64,000 bases of DNA, from NCBI RefSeq assembly GCF_001931675.1, contig NZ_CP014839.1, positions 4,030,001 to 4,094,000 of the forward strand, written 5' to 3'. This DNA comes from Pandoraea thiooxydans. Its GTDB lineage: Bacteria > Pseudomonadota > Gammaproteobacteria > Burkholderiales > Burkholderiaceae. Positions 35,152-43,856 of the stretch are shown one piece after another. The notes under the pieces were generated by a model. That model saw nothing but the letters and a program-made list of their open reading frames with translations. It searched no databases and had not been told where the DNA came from. A program made the translations under genes and the position numbers. Position 1 is the stretch's first letter. Each line of letters begins with the position of its first letter.

Positions 35152-35532
35152 CTACGCCGGATCCAGATCGCAGCAATCCCCGCTCGCGGGCCGCTCCACA
35201 CGCACTTTGGAGATATTGGGCAACGCGCGCGACAGGCTTCGATAGATGAATGCGCACAAACCTTCGAGTGTCGGTGCCCCAAGGCCGGGCACTTCGTCAA
35301 GAAAACGATGATCGAGTTGGTCGCGCACATGCTCGATCTCCCGGCGTAACTGGCCAAGGTCGGCGACCATTCGCGTGCTCGGGTCGGGGCGGCCGCGCAC
35401 GAAGATCTGCGCGTGATACGTGTGCCCGTGAACGCGGCGACTCCCCTCGGCGTCGATCTCTCGGTGCAGCGTGTGCGCCGCCTCGAAGTAAAACTTCTGG
35501 CTAAGTTCGTAGTTCATCTGCTCCGGTGCCAC
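35152..35532 (-). CDS. queD: 6-carboxytetrahydropterin synthase QueD
   Basis: 126 residues from GTG at 35532, chosen because GGAGGA lies 7 bases upstream; ATGs at 35550, 35547 and 35517 are alternatives. Fold and zinc ligands match QueD: FEAAHTLH, then VHGHTYHAQI. QueD makes 6-carboxytetrahydropterin from dihydroneopterin triphosphate, the first step beyond GTP cyclohydrolase toward preQ0. The residue four before the HGH motif, Cys27 in E. coli QueD, is Ser here (GSRRVHGH). That pattern may define a subfamily or a changed activity. It sits between queC and the broken transporter. Confidence 0.85.
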   Translation of the reverse strand: MAPEQMNYELSQKFYFEAAHTLHREIDAEGSRRVHGHTYHAQIFVRGRPDPSTRMVADLGQLRREIEHVRDQLDHRFLDEVPGLGAPTLEGLCAFIYRSLSRALPNISKVRVERPASGDCCDLDPA

Positions 35533-35582
35533 TTCGTATTCCTCCATCATTCAAAGGCACATGTTCAACGACGCCGCGCTGC

Positions 35583-36284
35583 TCAGACTGCGACTTCCCG
35601 AAACGACTTGAAGCCTTTCCGGCGCAACTCGCACGCGGGACATTCACCGCAACCGTAACCCCACTCGTGCTGCGCGGTTCGATTGCCGACGTAACAAGTA
35701 TGCGTCTCCGTGCGGATCAGTTCGACGAGTACCTCGCCGCCCAGGTGCTCCGCCATTCTCCAAGTGTCGCCTTTGTCTAGCCACATTAACGGGGTCTCGA
35801 TAATCAGAGGTTGGTCCATGCCAAGAGCAATCGCCACCTGAAGTGCCTTTAGGGTGCTATCCCGACAATCCGGATAGCCCGAATAATCTGTTTCACACAT
35901 CCCTCCGACCAATACCTCGAGACCGCGCCTATAAGCTATGGCGGCCGCAAGCGTGAAGAACAGCAGATTTCTTCCTGGCACAAAGGTATTCGGCAAGCCA
36001 CTTTCCTCCATCTCAATGGACTTGCCTTGAGTGAGCGCCGTGTCACTAATCTGGCCAAGAATCGAAAGATCAAGCATGTGGTCGTCGCCGAGTTTCCCGC
36101 CCCACTCCGGGAACTGTTCACGAAAGTGTGAGAGCACCCTCGGTCTGCATTCAAGTTCGACGGAGTGCCGTTGCCCGTAGTCGAACCCTACTGTCTCGAC
36201 ATGTTCGTAGCGATCAAGGGCCCATGCAAGGCAGGTTGTAGAGTCCTGACCTCCGGAAAAGAGAACCATCGCGCGAGTTTTCAT
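35583..36284 (-). CDS. queC: 7-cyano-7-deazaguanine (preQ0) synthase QueC
   Basis: 233 residues. The ATP-pyrophosphatase P-loop [15 protein letters not shown] is at 8-22. The C-terminal zinc site is [13 protein letters not shown] (Cys212, Cys215, Cys218) with a fourth Cys a few residues earlier (THTCYVGN). QueC converts 7-carboxy-7-deazaguanine to preQ0 with ATP and ammonia. It lies between a dpdB-like gene and queD on the same strand, supplying the base inserted by DpdA. The core QueE step and FolE are not in the cluster. Confidence 0.93.
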   Translation of the reverse strand: MKTRAMVLFSGGQDSTTCLAWALDRYEHVETVGFDYGQRHSVELECRPRVLSHFREQFPEWGGKLGDDHMLDLSILGQISDTALTQGKSIEMEESGLPNTFVPGRNLLFFTLAAAIAYRRGLEVLVGGMCETDYSGYPDCRDSTLKALQVAIALGMDQPLIIETPLMWLDKGDTWRMAEHLGGEVLVELIRTETHTCYVGNRTAQHEWGYGCGECPACELRRKGFKSFREVAV

Positions 36285-36300
36285 GAATACACCTGTATGG

Positions 36301-37377
36301 CTAGGAGTTAGCTACCTGCCGTGGCTGACGGAGCGCCCGCTTCATTGACCGAACTAGATAGTTGGTCAACAAATCGATATCGCTCGGCGTGTTCTGAATA
36401 CCGTTCCAAGGCCGTTCGTCATCCGGCGCAAGACGCCACTGTCCACTTGTCCACGCCGTGTACTTCTTCAACAACTCAAGGTTGCGCTCAAATTCGGGGC
36501 GAGTTGTGGCGCCTTCGCTTGAATACAAAAATTCCATAACAAACCCCATTGCCACAATGCCTGCACCGTGTCGCAAACGCGAAGTTTTTGGACTCATCCC
36601 TATCCATTCACTTCCAAAAACCGACTCTACGGCCCCAAAAAAAGCATTGACGAAGTCATAGGCGCGATTTTCAAAATCGCCATCCTTGATGAACTCACGA
36701 ATCGCACCGTCAGAGGCGGAGTTCATCACCAATTTTTGCATGGCCGTATCGCTCAGCACTCCTTTAGGGTTCGTATGCTGACGGATCTCTCCACGCAACG
36801 AAGAACCACGAGTGAAGTTCAAGCGATCGACAATTCGAGCAGCAAACTTACGCGCAGTGAACCTCTCCGGCAGGCCTTCAACCGTCGGAAGCAATTCGTA
36901 GATAAGGGTCTTCGGCAACGGCCGAGTGTTGTTCACCAACACAAATTGTTGACGCAACTCGTTGTAGTCTTTGCAGACCAGTGCAGATACAAAAACCTGA
37001 AAACCGGGCTTGGTGACCCCGGACAACGCGCTGAGTCTCTGCTGTCCGTCGACGACAAAACCAGGTTTTACGTCACCAGCCTTGATCTCAACGTCGACGA
37101 CACCGTCTCCTCTATCCTTCACCTTCACCCCACCGATGAAGGCGACAATCAGCGCATTGGGAAGCAACGCGTCGTCACGTCGCAAATAGTCGCGAATTTC
37201 CTTGATATGCGATGCGATCTGATGGCGCTGAAAGCCGCGCAAGTTGCCGTTGTCTTCTCGTCCTACACGCTCGATCTCCGCAAATCCCCAAATCTGCTCA
37301 GGAGTGGCAGCGAAAGTAAATACGTCGTGCTCGGGAGCCTGTGCCGCCCGAATCGCCTTAAATCGATAAACGCTCAC
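36301..37377 (-). CDS. dpdB: DpdB-like DGQQR protein, second paralogue
   Basis: 358 residues from GTG at 37377, which overlaps the dpdA stop (GTGA). It is a DndB/DGQHR-family protein: [18 protein letters not shown] precedes the signature [11 protein letters not shown] at 108-118, and [19 protein letters not shown] follows. DpdB is needed with DpdA to put preQ0 into DNA and is proposed to bind or hydrolyse ATP. A related but clearly different copy lies on the other side of dpdA. Which of the two is the functional DpdB cannot be told from sequence. Confidence 0.78.
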   Translation of the reverse strand: MSVYRFKAIRAAQAPEHDVFTFAATPEQIWGFAEIERVGREDNGNLRGFQRHQIASHIKEIRDYLRRDDALLPNALIVAFIGGVKVKDRGDGVVDVEIKAGDVKPGFVVDGQQRLSALSGVTKPGFQVFVSALVCKDYNELRQQFVLVNNTRPLPKTLIYELLPTVEGLPERFTARKFAARIVDRLNFTRGSSLRGEIRQHTNPKGVLSDTAMQKLVMNSASDGAIREFIKDGDFENRAYDFVNAFFGAVESVFGSEWIGMSPKTSRLRHGAGIVAMGFVMEFLYSSEGATTRPEFERNLELLKKYTAWTSGQWRLAPDDERPWNGIQNTPSDIDLLTNYLVRSMKRALRQPRQVANS

Positions 37378-38669
37378 CGTTTTTTCTCCAGGGTTCGTTG
37401 TACGTGTTTGTGATAGACGCCCAAGTTGTGAAATCCACGGCGCTTGTTTCGGTTGCTTGATCGAAAGATTATGACTTCGACACCGGCCTTGCTGCAGACG
37501 GAACAACGGCAACGCTTCCAGGGTGCATCGTCCAAGGTGCGCTCTACCAGCGCGCGCATCTTGCTGAGATCCTTCTCGTACTTCTCGATAGGGTGTCCCT
37601 CACCCAGTGTCAGGAACCGCTGATAGTCCATGACGGCTTCGAGCGCAGCTTTCATTTTTCCATTGCCGCCATCGAAGTTGCGCAATGCTACAAGCGCCTT
37701 CTCTTCGCGACGTTGCAGATCTTCGGCGCTAAATATTCCTCGCTTGATACCCTGCATCAAACGTGGATTCTCAATCGCCTGCGGAATACGGATCGCCGCG
37801 TAATAGTCGAGTCCACCTTCCGGTGATTCCATATAGTAGTTCGCCTTCGCATCCTTGAAGGCGCGAATGAGCGGTGACGTCGAGTCGAAACTCGTGATAC
37901 CAAAGTTTGTGAACTGATGAATCGAATCGGCTTTGGCGAATCCGAGAAGATGGATCTTTGTTTCCGGCTTGATCGCATTACGCAGCGCATGCAGAACGTG
38001 CTTGATGACATCGACCTTCAGTGGAACGAGACCCCCAATCGCCAGATAGCGATACCCCATTTTCTCGAGGCGAACCGCGGCATCTGCCATGCTCTTTGGC
38101 GACCAACCCTGCACAGCTCCGAGCGGTTCGAACGGGTAACCCTCCGCTTCTGTCAGACGCAGAAATTCCTCGGCATTGGAAAGTGTGATATCGAAACGTT
38201 CGACAACGCCAGGCGCGACATCGCGCGCAGGAGGGTTATCAGTTAGGCAGTCGAAGATGATGTGGTCAGGCGATATCCCATGGCTGAAGCCAGCGTCCAG
38301 ATAAAAATCCACCACTTCTTGAGGCGGGTACGCGGGTGTCTTGCTATCTGCATAGGCAAATGCGCCGCAATCTCCCAATACCATCGCATCCTTGAACTTG
38401 GGGCCACCATATCTCAGGAACTTGCGAACGCCATCGCGCAACATACGTTGCTCTTCGGCTGTGGAATACCGCACCTTTGAATTCGCGACGCCGGCAGCCT
38501 GTCGTACGGCACTCATCGACACCAGCAGACCGTCATATGGTGCCGGCGTCATGAGTTCATGCGCATAGACGTCGTCCCAGTAGCGACGGCGACCGGGAGC
38601 ATTGCGGTCACTAATAAAATCGTACTCGGGATCAACATAATCCTGAGTATCTGAATAGAGGAATTTCAT
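37374..38669 (-). CDS. dpdA: DpdA, DNA-guanine transglycosylase (TGT paralogue)
   Basis: 431 residues starting MKFLYSDTQDYVDP, with the ATG overlapping the upstream dpdB-like stop (ATGA). It is homologous to tRNA-guanine transglycosylase: general-acid Asp100 (VLGDCGAFAYAD), nucleophile-region Asp140 (DHIIFDCLTDN), the TIM-barrel glycine strand YLAIGGLVPLK, and the C-terminal zinc site Cys387-x-Cys389-x2-Cys392 with His414 (FHNLGVY). DpdA exchanges guanine in DNA for preQ0. The DNA rather than tRNA role is inferred from the DpdA-like N-terminus and from the dpd neighbours. Confidence 0.93.
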   Translation of the reverse strand: MKFLYSDTQDYVDPEYDFISDRNAPGRRRYWDDVYAHELMTPAPYDGLLVSMSAVRQAAGVANSKVRYSTAEEQRMLRDGVRKFLRYGGPKFKDAMVLGDCGAFAYADSKTPAYPPQEVVDFYLDAGFSHGISPDHIIFDCLTDNPPARDVAPGVVERFDITLSNAEEFLRLTEAEGYPFEPLGAVQGWSPKSMADAAVRLEKMGYRYLAIGGLVPLKVDVIKHVLHALRNAIKPETKIHLLGFAKADSIHQFTNFGITSFDSTSPLIRAFKDAKANYYMESPEGGLDYYAAIRIPQAIENPRLMQGIKRGIFSAEDLQRREEKALVALRNFDGGNGKMKAALEAVMDYQRFLTLGEGHPIEKYEKDLSKMRALVERTLDDAPWKRCRCSVCSKAGVEVIIFRSSNRNKRRGFHNLGVYHKHVQRTLEKKR

Positions 38670-39787
38670 TTCTTTATCATACTGGTATAGGCTCGAACCA
38701 GCGCATCCTGAAGCTTTCTGATATCTCGCGGGGTACTCTGAATCTCGTTCCAAGCGACGCCCAAGGTTTCCCATGTGCCTTTTGTCCAGCGGCAAGCGGG
38801 CGCGACCTTCTCCAATTCCTTGCGAACGGTCTTGTAGTCTTCCCCTTGCCCAGAGAGGCGTGCGTAAATCCTATCCATCAGGACGCCCATGGCTTCGATG
38901 CCTGCAGAATGCATTAGTCGACTACGCCTCGGGTCCCCCCCCCAAGCGTCTGGAAATACGTCTCGGACCGCAGACCAGTAGGTTCGCAAGAGTTGATACA
39001 TCCCTTCGACATCGACACCATCCCGGCCAGACAACTTGAAAGGGGCAAGTGCACCTAATGGATTGTTCATGCTGTTGCGAATCATTGCAATCACGGCGGT
39101 GTCCGTAATGACACTCGTGCTACTGCCTTTTTCCGAGATACGTTTGATCAACCTGTGAAATGGCGATTCAGGGTCCCGGTTAAGTAAATTGCAAATCTCG
39201 GACGGAACCTTGCGCGCGCTTATTTCACGAGGCAGCAAAATACTCCGAGTCTCAGGTAGAAGTTCATTGATCAATCGACTTGGGAGTGGACGCGCCTTAT
39301 TAACCAAGATGAACTGCTCACGCTGAACTTCCAGGTTATCCGAGACAAAGCCGACAACCGGTACCGGAATGCTCTTCCTCCCCGCTTGCGCCAAGGCTAG
39401 CGAACGCTGCTGCCCGTCAACAATCCATGCAACCCGCCGCCCCTCTTCATAGACAGGGATCGTCAAAGTACCAGCTTGCGCAATTCCCTGATCTCCCGTG
39501 GGCTTTGTGCCTCGAGCGGCGGCGAAATGAACTGCCGGCGACATTGCAAGGATGATCGCGTTCGGAAATAGGACGTTGCCCTGATTCAAATAGTCAACGA
39601 TACCTTTGACGTGGGTTCGAATTTCCGGTCGCTGAAAGCCTTTTAGAACATCCGATTCGTCGCGCTCTACTCTCGATATGTCTGCAACTTTTACGATGTC
39701 TGACCCATGAATGAAGAAAGCATAAACATCCAGGCCTTCACCCTGGGTCGTGCGCAGCGCTCGTACCACGATCTCATTCCTAGCCAT
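38666..39787 (-). CDS. dpdB: DpdB-like DGQQR protein, first paralogue
   Basis: 373 residues from ATG at 39787 (MARNEIVVRALRTTQGEG), with AAGG about 6 bases upstream. A longer in-frame stretch upstream overlaps dpdC and is rejected. The signature WIVDGQQRSLAL lies at 121-132, preceded by LKGFQRPEIRTHVKGI and followed by LVNKARPLPSRLINELLPE. It overlaps dpdA by 4 bases. By the order dpdC-dpdB-dpdA it is the better candidate for the canonical DpdB. Confidence 0.82.
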   Translation of the reverse strand: MARNEIVVRALRTTQGEGLDVYAFFIHGSDIVKVADISRVERDESDVLKGFQRPEIRTHVKGIVDYLNQGNVLFPNAIILAMSPAVHFAAARGTKPTGDQGIAQAGTLTIPVYEEGRRVAWIVDGQQRSLALAQAGRKSIPVPVVGFVSDNLEVQREQFILVNKARPLPSRLINELLPETRSILLPREISARKVPSEICNLLNRDPESPFHRLIKRISEKGSSTSVITDTAVIAMIRNSMNNPLGALAPFKLSGRDGVDVEGMYQLLRTYWSAVRDVFPDAWGGDPRRSRLMHSAGIEAMGVLMDRIYARLSGQGEDYKTVRKELEKVAPACRWTKGTWETLGVAWNEIQSTPRDIRKLQDALVRAYTSMIKK

Positions 39788-39794
39788 ATCGACC

Positions 39795-40730
39795 TTAGCC
39801 CTTTGTATCGAGTTCTTGCCGGAGATCGCACCAAAGACCGCGAAATCGCCCTTGCTCACACGCCACCAACTCTTCATCACGTAGATACCGCAGCAATCGT
39901 GTTGATGCTCCATCAAACCGGCGCCAATTCTTTCGCAGAAGCGAGAGAATTTCTGCATCGGTTTTTTTTTCCCGTGCCGGAACAACGGGCTTCCTCAAAT
40001 TGCGCATCGCATTTGCCACAACTGCTCCTGCTTCTTCAGCAGAGAGTCGATGTCCGACCAGCACTTCGATGAAGTGGCGTAGTGCCCGCTGGGCGAAATC
40101 AGTTCGTGTTCCCGCGTAGGATGACCCCTCCAGGCGCTCGTCATATGGCAAAGCAACGTGGTGGACATTGTCGGGTACGAGCGTCCGACCATGACCCGAC
40201 GTGATGATGCGAATCCTGCTGACTTGGGTTTTGGTCAGGGAAGCCAAATCCTGAGCGATCAGGGCAACGTAACTTCCCGGCAACGCGAAGAGCGCCAGTG
40301 AGTCCGGATGTCGGTCAAGCAATCCTGAAATGGAGTGTTGTGCCCCCAGTTCTGCCGTTAATGCTGCCCACCAATCACTCGGATCTTTACCCAGTTGGAT
40401 GAGCAAGGGTTTCAATGAATTCGTACCGTCGGAGACCGTCAGGTCGTACGAAGGGATACGATCTGCAGCATCAACCACGCCGAGTCCCGCGGAGATGATG
40501 TGTAACGTACCTTTTAGAGTCGCGGCCACGCGCTGCGCCTCTGTAAAGGCTCGCCCCATGTAAACGTCCCGAGCCTGACTCGTCGGCCTTGCTTTCCGAA
40601 CGGCTTCGGCCCAACGGGCGGCAACAGTCGTCAGCGGACCGTTCGTTTCGACTGCCTCCAGGGCGACACCCGCGCCGCTCAAACGCTTCCTGTTGGTGCA
40701 GTTGGTAACAACAATCGCTTTACGCGCCAT
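39795..40730 (-). CDS. dpdC: DpdC-like protein (YaaA/DUF6884-type N-terminus)
   Basis: 311 residues from ATG at 40730 (MARKAIVVTNCTNRKRLSG). The N-terminal half has the YaaA-like pattern: the strand ending in TNC, VYMGRAFTEAQRVA, and LHIISAGLGVVDAADRIPSYDLTVSD. DpdC is required to convert inserted preQ0 to the 7-amido-7-deazaguanine form in the Salmonella system. The C-terminal part (SLLRKNWRRFDGASTRLLRY) looks winged-helix-like. Seven bases separate it from the first dpdB-like gene, and it is the first gene of the modification operon. Confidence 0.75.
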   Translation of the reverse strand: MARKAIVVTNCTNRKRLSGAGVALEAVETNGPLTTVAARWAEAVRKARPTSQARDVYMGRAFTEAQRVAATLKGTLHIISAGLGVVDAADRIPSYDLTVSDGTNSLKPLLIQLGKDPSDWWAALTAELGAQHSISGLLDRHPDSLALFALPGSYVALIAQDLASLTKTQVSRIRIITSGHGRTLVPDNVHHVALPYDERLEGSSYAGTRTDFAQRALRHFIEVLVGHRLSAEEAGAVVANAMRNLRKPVVPAREKKTDAEILSLLRKNWRRFDGASTRLLRYLRDEELVACEQGRFRGLWCDLRQELDTKG

Positions 40731-41585
40731 AACTGCACCCATAGTCAAAAAAATCTCCATCGAAACTGCACACTGAATTGTTCGATAGTCTCGCACTTTT
40801 CAGAGAAAAATTCCATATTTTCAGTGAGATACAGCGGCTTTATTGACGCAGATGTGCAACTCCGGCGCAACAGTGGGTGACGGAAGAGGTCGGAAAGGCG
40901 GCCCACGGATGAGTGATCGAACCAATGAGGTCCAGAAAGCGCTGGGATCTGTGGCCATGCTGGAACGCTTCGGTGCACCATTGCTGGCTTCGATACCGCA
41001 GGTGCACCACATGGTTTTACGCTGTGAGCAAAGTCGTGCGCTGAGACCGTGTTATCGTGCCGACGCCGCCTCTTGTTCCCTGCAACCCCTAGACTTGAAC
41101 TGCTCAAATGACTGACAGCCCTCTGGATCTCCGGATTCGGACCAGCGGTCGATGTGCGACTCAAAAAAGGGCCAGAATTACTGCTTCCAGTTCACCAAAT
41201 ATCCACAAGACGTTCTTCGCTTATTAGTTAGTATATCGAACCAATTTCCTGTCTTGAGACGAAAAGGCGGGCAGAAACTATACTCTTAAGGGACACCTCA
41301 TTGCGCAGTCAAAGCAAACTCGGACTTCCCTTTAACCACGCGGATCAATGACGAACCTAGCCTGCGCAGTTCGCCAAATGCCCCGCTTCCACCTTGCGGC
41401 GACGAACGAGCAAGGCGTGGCCACGTCCGACGAGAAAGGCGTCGGATCAAAGGAGTATTTTGGAAAAAAGAGGCCGGTGAGTGCGTCGCAACTCAATGGC
41501 CTGAGCCGTTTGGAAATGCACTACAGATATTTTCGGGCTGGACGATTCTTCGAAGTAGAAAAGCGTCCTCGCTATCCTTGACCAT
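40731..41585. other. Intergenic stretch upstream of dpdC
   Basis: About 850 bases without a supportable gene. It must contain the dpdC operon promoter. Several short frames on both strands lack conserved features. It grades into the gene fragments at 41586. Confidence 0.45.
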
Positions 41586-41838
41586 TCAATCTTTCACCGA
41601 TGTCACGCGAGGTTGCAGTTCGCCATTCTTGCGCGCCAGTCCGTCCCGATAGGTTGGACAGAATGTCCGCGAGTCACATACCGTGCAGGTATTCTCGTCG
41701 CCATTGCGCTCCCAGGCCTGAATGATGGACAAGCCGCTTGCCTCTCGATTGCGGCAGGTCTCGATCCGTTTTACGACCTCGTCAAAGGCAACCAAGGCGC
41801 GATTAATGGACTCTTCCGATATGAAATCGAGGCGTACG
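41586..41838 (-). pseudogene. C-terminal fragment of a PD-(D/E)XK/RecB-like nuclease
   Basis: An open frame without a proper start, reading LDFISEESINRALVAFDEVV and then a Cys cluster (TCTVCDSRTFCPTYR) of the kind found at the C-terminus of Cas4/RecB-like nucleases with an iron-sulfur site. It meets a fragment of another gene, in the opposite orientation, around 41815-41840. The ancestral gene is uncertain. Confidence 0.5.
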
Positions 41839-42068
41839 ACTCTGAAGCCCGCCCCTTATACATCGAGGTAAAAACAACCAATGGAGGTATCGCGGCCCCG
41901 TTCCTAGTGACCGCTAACGAGGTCGCCGTTTCAAAAGAAGAGGCAGACCATTACGCCATATATCGCGTTTTCGATTTTGCAAAGGAGCCAAAGGTTTACG
42001 TGCTTAAGGGCCCGGTCGACGTTAGTTGTGAGTTGACGCCGCATCTCTGGCTGGCGTTTCCGAAGTAG
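41817..42068 (+). pseudogene. C-terminal fragment of a DUF3883-domain protein
   Basis: About 83 codons matching the DUF3883 PD-(D/E)xK-like domain: EARPLYIEVKTTNGG with the catalytic-type ExK, then ISLEEADHYAIYRVF-like SKEEADHYAIYRVFDF. The 5' part is missing; the frame upstream reads through the opposite-strand nuclease fragment and has no domain match. DUF3883 proteins often belong to restriction or other defence islands. Confidence 0.55.
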
Positions 42069-42194
42069 CTGAGCTAGCGAATTCGCTGCTTTGTGCTCTC
42101 AGAAATTGGCTGGTGCGTCGGATAGCGAATTTAATTTTTCGAAGGGCACGCAAGACGTATCAGGCATTCCTCGACGCGATGGAGTACCTTACCG

Positions 42195-43385
42195 CTAACT
42201 CCCCACCCTCATCACAAACCCCTCGCAAACCTCCACATCCCGCACACTGACCCCCGCCGCGACAAAACAGGATTTCCACTCCCGTGCCTGTTTCACCACC
42301 GCATCCAGCATTTTTTTTGCTTCGGACTCCTTCAGCAAAAATCGTCGGCTTTCGGATAGCACATTCGATAGCGTGGGCGCGTACCCTTCGGCGCCGACGC
42401 GCAGTTGCTGGTAGCCGATACCGAGCATCTGCGGCTGGATGTCATAAGCGGGCGCGAGCGCCCATGCGCCCTGCGTGAACAGGAATGCATGGTTCCTTTC
42501 ATGGTCGTCGGTGTTTTCGAGGCAGACGTTCAGCGCCATGCGTCGAAAGATTTCGTGGCAGTCCTGCACCGGGTCGCTGGACAGGCGCCGCGCGACGTCG
42601 GCAATGTCGCCGTAACCCATCTCGCCGTCTTTGATGCCTTCGGCGATCAGCATCGTGCGGGCGCTGGCGAAATGCAGCCGCGCGCCGTTCTCGCGGTCGA
42701 ATCGTTTGACGAGCAGCACGCGCCGGCCGCCGACCTCGACCAGCGCTGATTCCGGCACACGGATGCCGCAGCGCTGCGCGAGTTGCAGGCTGGCATGCTC
42801 GATCGCGCAGACGTCGACCTGGTCTCCTTCGGCAGGGAATTTTGCGATCCAGGCCTGGCCCTCGTGGGTGATGACGGCCTTGGGGCGAGCGCCGCCGGCG
42901 CTGGTGCCGGGGCGCAGCAGCCGCCCCATTGCGGCATCGATGGCGAGGTGCTTTTCGAGCGCGCGGGCGGCGTCCATCAGCGCGGCGAGATCCGTCGCGT
43001 GGAACGCCTGATCTTGCACCGACAGATACTCAATGCCCGAGCGAGAAAACCCCAGCGCCCCAACGCGGTCTTCGCCGGTCAGCTCCAGGTATTCGAGGGG
43101 TGAACGGCGCTGCGGGTTGAATACCTTGTCGATGATCGCGTGGCCCCAGCGATCCGGCCCGGCGTCGTCGAAGATGGGGTGCACGTCGAGGCCCGCCGGC
43201 GGCTCGATGACGCCAGCGCGCAAGGGCATGTCCGGCGAGAGCGCGAAGGCTTCAGGATGGCTCAGCCAGGCGTCGTCATACGAAAACAGGATGCGGCGGC
43301 CGCGCACCAGTTCCAACTTTCCGCAAACGACCGGGCGGGCCTGGCCCAGCGGATAGATCCACGCATATAAAACGTCGCGGTTCAT
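42195..43385 (-). CDS. hipA: HipA-family Ser/Thr kinase toxin (module 1)
   Basis: 396 residues from ATG at 43385 (MNRDVLYAWIYPLGQARPVV), overlapping the hipB stop (ATGA). The HipA N-domain is followed by GTSAGGARPKAVI, the glycine-rich ATP loop, the catalytic loop CLENTDDHERNHAFLF, and APAYDIQP in the metal-binding position. HipA toxins phosphorylate protein targets such as aminoacyl-tRNA synthetases to stop growth. It is full length and looks active. Confidence 0.88.
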   Translation of the reverse strand: MNRDVLYAWIYPLGQARPVVCGKLELVRGRRILFSYDDAWLSHPEAFALSPDMPLRAGVIEPPAGLDVHPIFDDAGPDRWGHAIIDKVFNPQRRSPLEYLELTGEDRVGALGFSRSGIEYLSVQDQAFHATDLAALMDAARALEKHLAIDAAMGRLLRPGTSAGGARPKAVITHEGQAWIAKFPAEGDQVDVCAIEHASLQLAQRCGIRVPESALVEVGGRRVLLVKRFDRENGARLHFASARTMLIAEGIKDGEMGYGDIADVARRLSSDPVQDCHEIFRRMALNVCLENTDDHERNHAFLFTQGAWALAPAYDIQPQMLGIGYQQLRVGAEGYAPTLSNVLSESRRFLLKESEAKKMLDAVVKQAREWKSCFVAAGVSVRDVEVCEGFVMRVGS

Positions 43386-43693
43386 GGTTGCCTCTTGATG
43401 GTTCGCAATTCGAGCAACAAAGCGGTTTCGTCGGCCTCGGGGTTGGCGAGTTCCCCCAGGAAATGGACCCGCCCAAGAGCCCACAGGGCGGTGGCGTAGG
43501 CGGCCATCGAGACCGACGGGTCGCCCGCCTCGATACGCCTGAGGGTAGGAATGGATATTTGCAGGCGCTGGGCGAAAGTGGCGAGAGATTCCTTGCGGCG
43601 CTTTCTCGCGACGCGAATGTTTTCCCCGAGCGTGCGCAAATTGCGCTCGACCGGGGCGGGCAGCATGGCTTTGGCGTTGGAGTCTTTTGACAT
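43382..43693 (-). CDS. hipB: HipB-like HTH antitoxin (module 1)
   Basis: 103 residues from ATG at 43693; another ATG lies two codons upstream. The XRE helix-turn-helix is FAQRLQISIPTLRRIEAGDP. The upstream region has small AT-rich palindromes (ACATATGT near 43730) that could be its operator. It precedes hipA with a 4-base overlap, as in hipBA operons. Confidence 0.82.
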   Translation of the reverse strand: MSKDSNAKAMLPAPVERNLRTLGENIRVARKRRKESLATFAQRLQISIPTLRRIEAGDPSVSMAAYATALWALGRVHFLGELANPEADETALLLELRTIKRQP

Positions 43694-43856
43694 GTACATA
43701 TACTTGCATGAATACGGCTTAAAATGCAAACATATGTTCAAAAACAGGATTTTGGCTTAATTCGGTCGCTGCCGGTGGCGACGATGGTTGGCTTTGTCAG
43801 GCACGGAATGAGGCGATTCACCCGAATGGTTGTTGCCAAACGCGGCGCGCCATTCA

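Noticed and set aside
41348-41581. 77-codon plus-strand frame just before the nuclease fragment
   Set aside because: No family match recognisable, no ribosome-binding site, and it lies in a region of gene debris.
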